From Chloroflexota bacterium (lineage in GTDB: Bacteria; Chloroflexota; Chloroflexia; Thermomicrobiales; JADLAZ01), in the NCBI GenBank assembly GCA_020849725.1, contig JADLAZ010000069.1, positions 1 to 55,851 on the forward strand: a DNA stretch of 55,851 nt. The letters are read 5' to 3'. Below, one piece after another: positions 53,572-55,851 of this stretch. The number at the start of each line of letters is the position of its first letter. The first letter of the stretch is position 1. Position numbers and translations under genes: made by a program. The notes under the pieces are model-generated. The model was given only the letters and a program-made list of their open reading frames with translations. It did no database searches and had not been told where the DNA came from.

Positions 53572-54196
53572 CGGCGTCGCGGGCATCGAAGACGACGGCC
53601 GTCTTGTCGCCGTCCAGCACGTAGCGGACGCCCTCCTTCTCGATCTGGGTCAGCCCGACCAGCGCCCGCCAGGTGGGGATGCCTAACTGGTAGCGGCTCA
53701 CCTTGGTGAAGCCAGCGCCGAGCAACTCTTCGGCCAGCCGCTTGCTTTTGCCGCAGTACGGACCGTTGCAGTAGAGGACCAGCGGCGCAGCCTTGTCCTT
53801 GACGATGCGCTCGATCTCGGCAACGTCGGAGACGTACTGGGACATGGGCTGGCCGGGCTTGGGGGCGACGTTGAGCGCGCCGGGGATGTGGGAGATGGCG
53901 AACTCCTTGAAAGGGCGCGCATCGAAGACGGTGGCGCCCCTGGCGGCCAGGACCTGGCGCAGTTCTTCGGTACTCACTTCTGGCGTCTTCTCCAATTCCA
54001 TGAGGGTGGCCTGCTGAGCGTTGATCGTCGTGGACGGCTTCTGGGCCGCGGTGGGCGCCGGCGCCGTCGTTGGTGGTGGCGCGGTGGTGACGGTGGGCGC
54101 TGGCGCGCCGCACGCGCTCAGCACCAGGCTGCCCGCGATCAGGATCGCCAGTGACCAGCGAACCGGATGCGCGCGTACTCGACTGACGGAAGTCAT
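53572..54196 (-). pseudogene. Tandem-rhodanese lipoprotein, N-terminal fragment (split by transposon)
   Basis: 209 residues of the original 281-residue protein. A signal with lipobox LSAC (Cys29) and a Pro/Thr/Ala linker (30-60) lead to a complete first rhodanese domain (about 72-180): FDARPFKEFAISHIPGALNV and active loop LYCNGPYCGKS with Cys143. The second domain begins VLDGDKTAVVFDARDAD and is cut there by the transposon. It was a lipid-anchored, extracytoplasmic sulfurtransferase-like protein. The first domain may still be made and active. The ATG at 54196 has AGGAG upstream. It is divergent from the LysR gene, which may control it; a CTGTCGCGACAG palindrome lies at 54229-54240. Confidence 0.88.
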
Positions 54197-54228
54197 CCGT
54201 GTCTCCTCTTCTCTTTTCTCGATGATCC

Positions 54229-54240
54229 CTGTCGCGACAG
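54229..54240. promoter_or_regulatory. Palindrome between rhodanese and lysR genes
   Basis: CTGTCGCGACAG, a perfect 12-bp palindrome in the 112-bp divergent gap. A weak promoter toward the rhodanese gene (TTGGAC, 18 bp, CATATT on the minus strand) lies just upstream of it. It could be an operator; the LysR protein is a candidate binder, though it lacks the usual T-N11-A shape. Confidence 0.35.
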
Positions 54241-54308
54241 TGCCAATATGGGCGCATGACCCTAGAATGTCCAAGACAGGTAAGCGATAGGTTGTATTGA
54301 GAAACACG

Positions 54309-55223
54309 ATGAAAGAGCGGCCCAGCCTGCACGCCCTGGAAGCGTTCCTGGCCGTCATCGAGCACGGCACGATGCTGGCCGCCGCCGAGGCCGAGGCGAT
54401 CAGCCAGCCAGCCATCTCGGCGCATGTGAAGAGCCTGGAAGGCTACTTCGGCACACCGCTGCTCGAGCGCACCGGCCGGCGGGTGCGCCCGACGCCGGCC
54501 GGTGAGTTGGTCGCCCTCCAGACCCGCCGCCTTCTCGGCCTGGTCGACGAGCTGGGTCAGGCGCTAGACGACATCGCCGGCCTGCGGCGTGGACGTCTTG
54601 TCGTCGGCGCCAGCGCCACCGTCGGCGAAACCTGGCTGCCGGCGGTACTCGGCCGATTCCAGGCCGACCACCCGGCGGTCGAGATCGTGACACGCCTGGG
54701 CAACAGCGAGGTAATGATCCAGGCCGTGCGCGACCGCGTCATCGGCTTCGCCGTCATCGGCCGGGCAGACCAGACGGCAGACCTGATCGTGCGCGCGGTT
54801 TTCGACGATCGCCTGGCTCTGTTCGCGGCCAGCGCCAGCCCGCTCGCCGGCCGCGCCGCGCTGCGTGTGCGCGACCTGGCCGGTGAAACATTCGTCCTGC
54901 GCGAACCGGGATCGGCGACGCGCGAGACAGCGCTGCGCGGTCTGGCGGCGCATGGCCTCACGCCGGCCAAGGTGCTGGAGCTAGGCAGCAACGAGGCGGT
55001 CAAACGTGCCGTCGCCGCCGGTCTCGGCATCGGCATCCTGTCGTCGCTGACGCTCGACGTCGACCAGAAGGCCGGTGCGATCGTGCTGCTGACCTGCGCC
55101 GACTGGGTCTGCCAGCGCCAGTTCTGGCTCGTCTACCGGCGCGACCGAGTGCTGTCACACGCCGAGCAAGCGTTTCTGGCCCTGTTGCCGCACGTCACGC
55201 CCGACCCGGCCGCCGCCCGCTAG
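54309..55223 (+). CDS. LysR-family transcriptional regulator
   Basis: 304 residues. The N-terminal winged helix-turn-helix (HALEAFLAVIEHGTMLAAAE, then ISQPAISAHVKSLEGYFGTPLLERTGRRVRPTPAG, split here at residues 25 to 62) is the standard LysR DNA-binding domain. It is followed by a periplasmic-binding-protein-like effector domain (RGRLVVGASATVGETWLPAVL onward). The effector resembles CysL/CbbR-type members that sense small metabolites. It is divergent from the rhodanese lipoprotein gene, its probable target. The ATG at 54309 is preferred to the TTG at 54297. The end overlaps the convergent hemC by 4 bp. Confidence 0.9.
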   Translation: MKERPSLHALEAFLAVIEHGTMLAAAEAEAISQPAISAHVKSLEGYFGTPLLERTGRRVRPTPAGELVALQTRRLLGLVDELGQALDDIAGLRRGRLVVGASATVGETWLPAVLGRFQADHPAVEIVTRLGNSEVMIQAVRDRVIGFAVIGRADQTADLIVRAVFDDRLALFAASASPLAGRAALRVRDLAGETFVLREPGSATRETALRGLAAHGLTPAKVLELGSNEAVKRAVAAGLGIGILSSLTLDVDQKAGAIVLLTCADWVCQRQFWLVYRRDRVLSHAEQAFLALLPHVTPDPAAAR

Positions 55224-55851
55224 CTCACCGCTAGCAGGCGCATCGCCAGCGCCCGACCGATCGCCTCGGCCTCGCGCGCCGGCCCGGCCAGACGATCGCG
55301 CGCGATCCGAGTGCCGTCAGCGGTCGCCAGCATCGCTGCCAGGGTCAGCGTGTCGCCGGCGATGGTGGCGTGGGCCGCGACCGGCGCGCTGCAGCCGCTG
55401 CCGAGCGCCGCCAGGTAGGCCCGCTCGGCGCGCACGGCCGCGTGCGTGGCCGGGTCGTCCAGTGGTTGCAGCCACGCGGCCAGGACAGTATCGGCGGCGC
55501 GGATCTCCAGCCCCAGCGCCGCCTGCCCGACCATCGGGATGAATTCGTCGGGCGGCAAGTAGGCGGTGATCTCGGCGGCGCGCCCCAGCCGGTGCAGCCC
55601 GGCCGCCGCCAGCACGATCGCGTCGTACTCATCGGTCATGGCTCTGCGCAGCCGCGTGTCCAGGTTGCCGCGCAGGTTGACGATGACCGCGTCTGGCCGA
55701 GCCGCCCGAAGCTGCGCCGCTCGACGCACGCTGCTGGTGCCGATGCGCGGCGCCGGCGGCAGCGCCGCCAGCGGGAGACCGTGGCGGGAGATGAGGACAT
55801 CGCGCGCGTCCTCGCGCGGCGGCACGGCTGCCAGCGCCAGCCCCGGCTCCA
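55220..55851 (-). CDS. hemC: Hydroxymethylbilane synthase (porphobilinogen deaminase), C-terminal part
   Basis: About 210 residues are visible; the N-terminus lies beyond the window end. Blocks are typical of HemC: PPREDARDVLIS, GTSSVRRAAQLRAARPD, NLRGNLDTRLRR, AAAGLHRLGR and the cofactor-cysteine region YLAALGSGCSAPVAAHA. That cysteine holds the dipyrromethane cofactor. The enzyme joins four porphobilinogen units to make hydroxymethylbilane in tetrapyrrole synthesis, in the cytoplasm. The final residues run into the convergent LysR gene by 4 bp. Confidence 0.93.
   Translation of the reverse strand, partial: EPGLALAAVPPREDARDVLISRHGLPLAALPPAPRIGTSSVRRAAQLRAARPDAVIVNLRGNLDTRLRRAMTDEYDAIVLAAAGLHRLGRAAEITAYLPPDEFIPMVGQAALGLEIRAADTVLAAWLQPLDDPATHAAVRAERAYLAALGSGCSAPVAAHATIAGDTLTLAAMLATADGTRIARDRLAGPAREAEAIGRALAMRLLAVS

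Overview
The window is GC-rich (roughly two thirds G+C) chromosomal bacterial DNA, tightly packed, with many 4-bp ATGA stop/start overlaps, frequent GTG starts and GGAGG-type ribosome binding sites. Several features together suggest a Chloroflexota bacterium, possibly near Thermomicrobia/Sphaerobacter: tandem M29 aminopeptidases, an F420/LLM-type oxidoreductase, a DUF3105 protein, Ala/Pro/Thr-rich lipoprotein linkers, and an RND pump with no periplasmic adaptor or outer-membrane partner (monoderm-like). This placement is inference, because the window has no rRNA or other strong marker.

Layout. 1-5.8 kb: an MFS exporter cut by the window edge, an atypical LarA-like protein, a small zinc-ribbon protein, a repeat lipoprotein, and a cyclophilin-fold protein overlapping an FGGY sugar kinase. 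5.9-8.4 kb: a GT87-like membrane glycosyltransferase and an enolase-superfamily sugar-acid dehydratase. 8.6 kb: tRNA-Arg(GCG). 8.8-13.2 kb: tandem M29 aminopeptidases, an MFS transporter and an LLM oxidoreductase. 13.3-18.8 kb: DUF3105 protein, ComEA/ComEC (DNA uptake), rhodanese, tyrosine phosphatase and metallophosphoesterase. 18.8-28.2 kb: a kinase remnant, then a MarR-ABC-ABC-RND-MFS efflux operon behind a clear promoter and operator. 28.4-35.9 kb: a polysaccharide locus (UDP-xylose synthase-like, Wzy-like polymerase, epimerase, LPG-synthase-like protein, GT4, a 54-aa membrane protein, Wzx-like flippase). 35.9-42.6 kb, minus strand: flotillin/NfeD pair, a REC-GAF-GGDEF-HD-GYP c-di-GMP protein, and a penicillin-binding-protein homologue that has lost all its catalytic motifs. 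43-47.7 kb: a sugar ABC importer (Tat lipoprotein plus two permeases) with a zinc alcohol/polyol dehydrogenase.

47.7-54.2 kb holds the most unusual structure. A 5.08-kb transposon (about 48492-53571) has perfect 37-bp terminal inverted repeats and a 5-6 bp target duplication, and it splits a tandem-rhodanese lipoprotein gene. Removing the element and one copy of the duplication restores the reading frame exactly. The element carries a 577-aa DDE transposase and, behind its own promoter, three exported-protein genes: a DUF4367/RseB-like secreted protein, a four-cysteine secreted protein, and a lipoprotein with a Rieske-type fold in which all four cluster ligands are replaced but both disulfide cysteines are kept.

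The window ends with a LysR regulator, divergent from the broken rhodanese gene, and a partial hemC.

How the genes work together: the efflux operon would give multidrug export under one MarR repressor; the 28-36 kb locus would make, polymerise and flip a cell-surface glycan using UDP-uronate-derived sugars; the 43-47.7 kb cluster would import and oxidise a sugar or polyol. No CRISPR array, rRNA or replication origin was seen.
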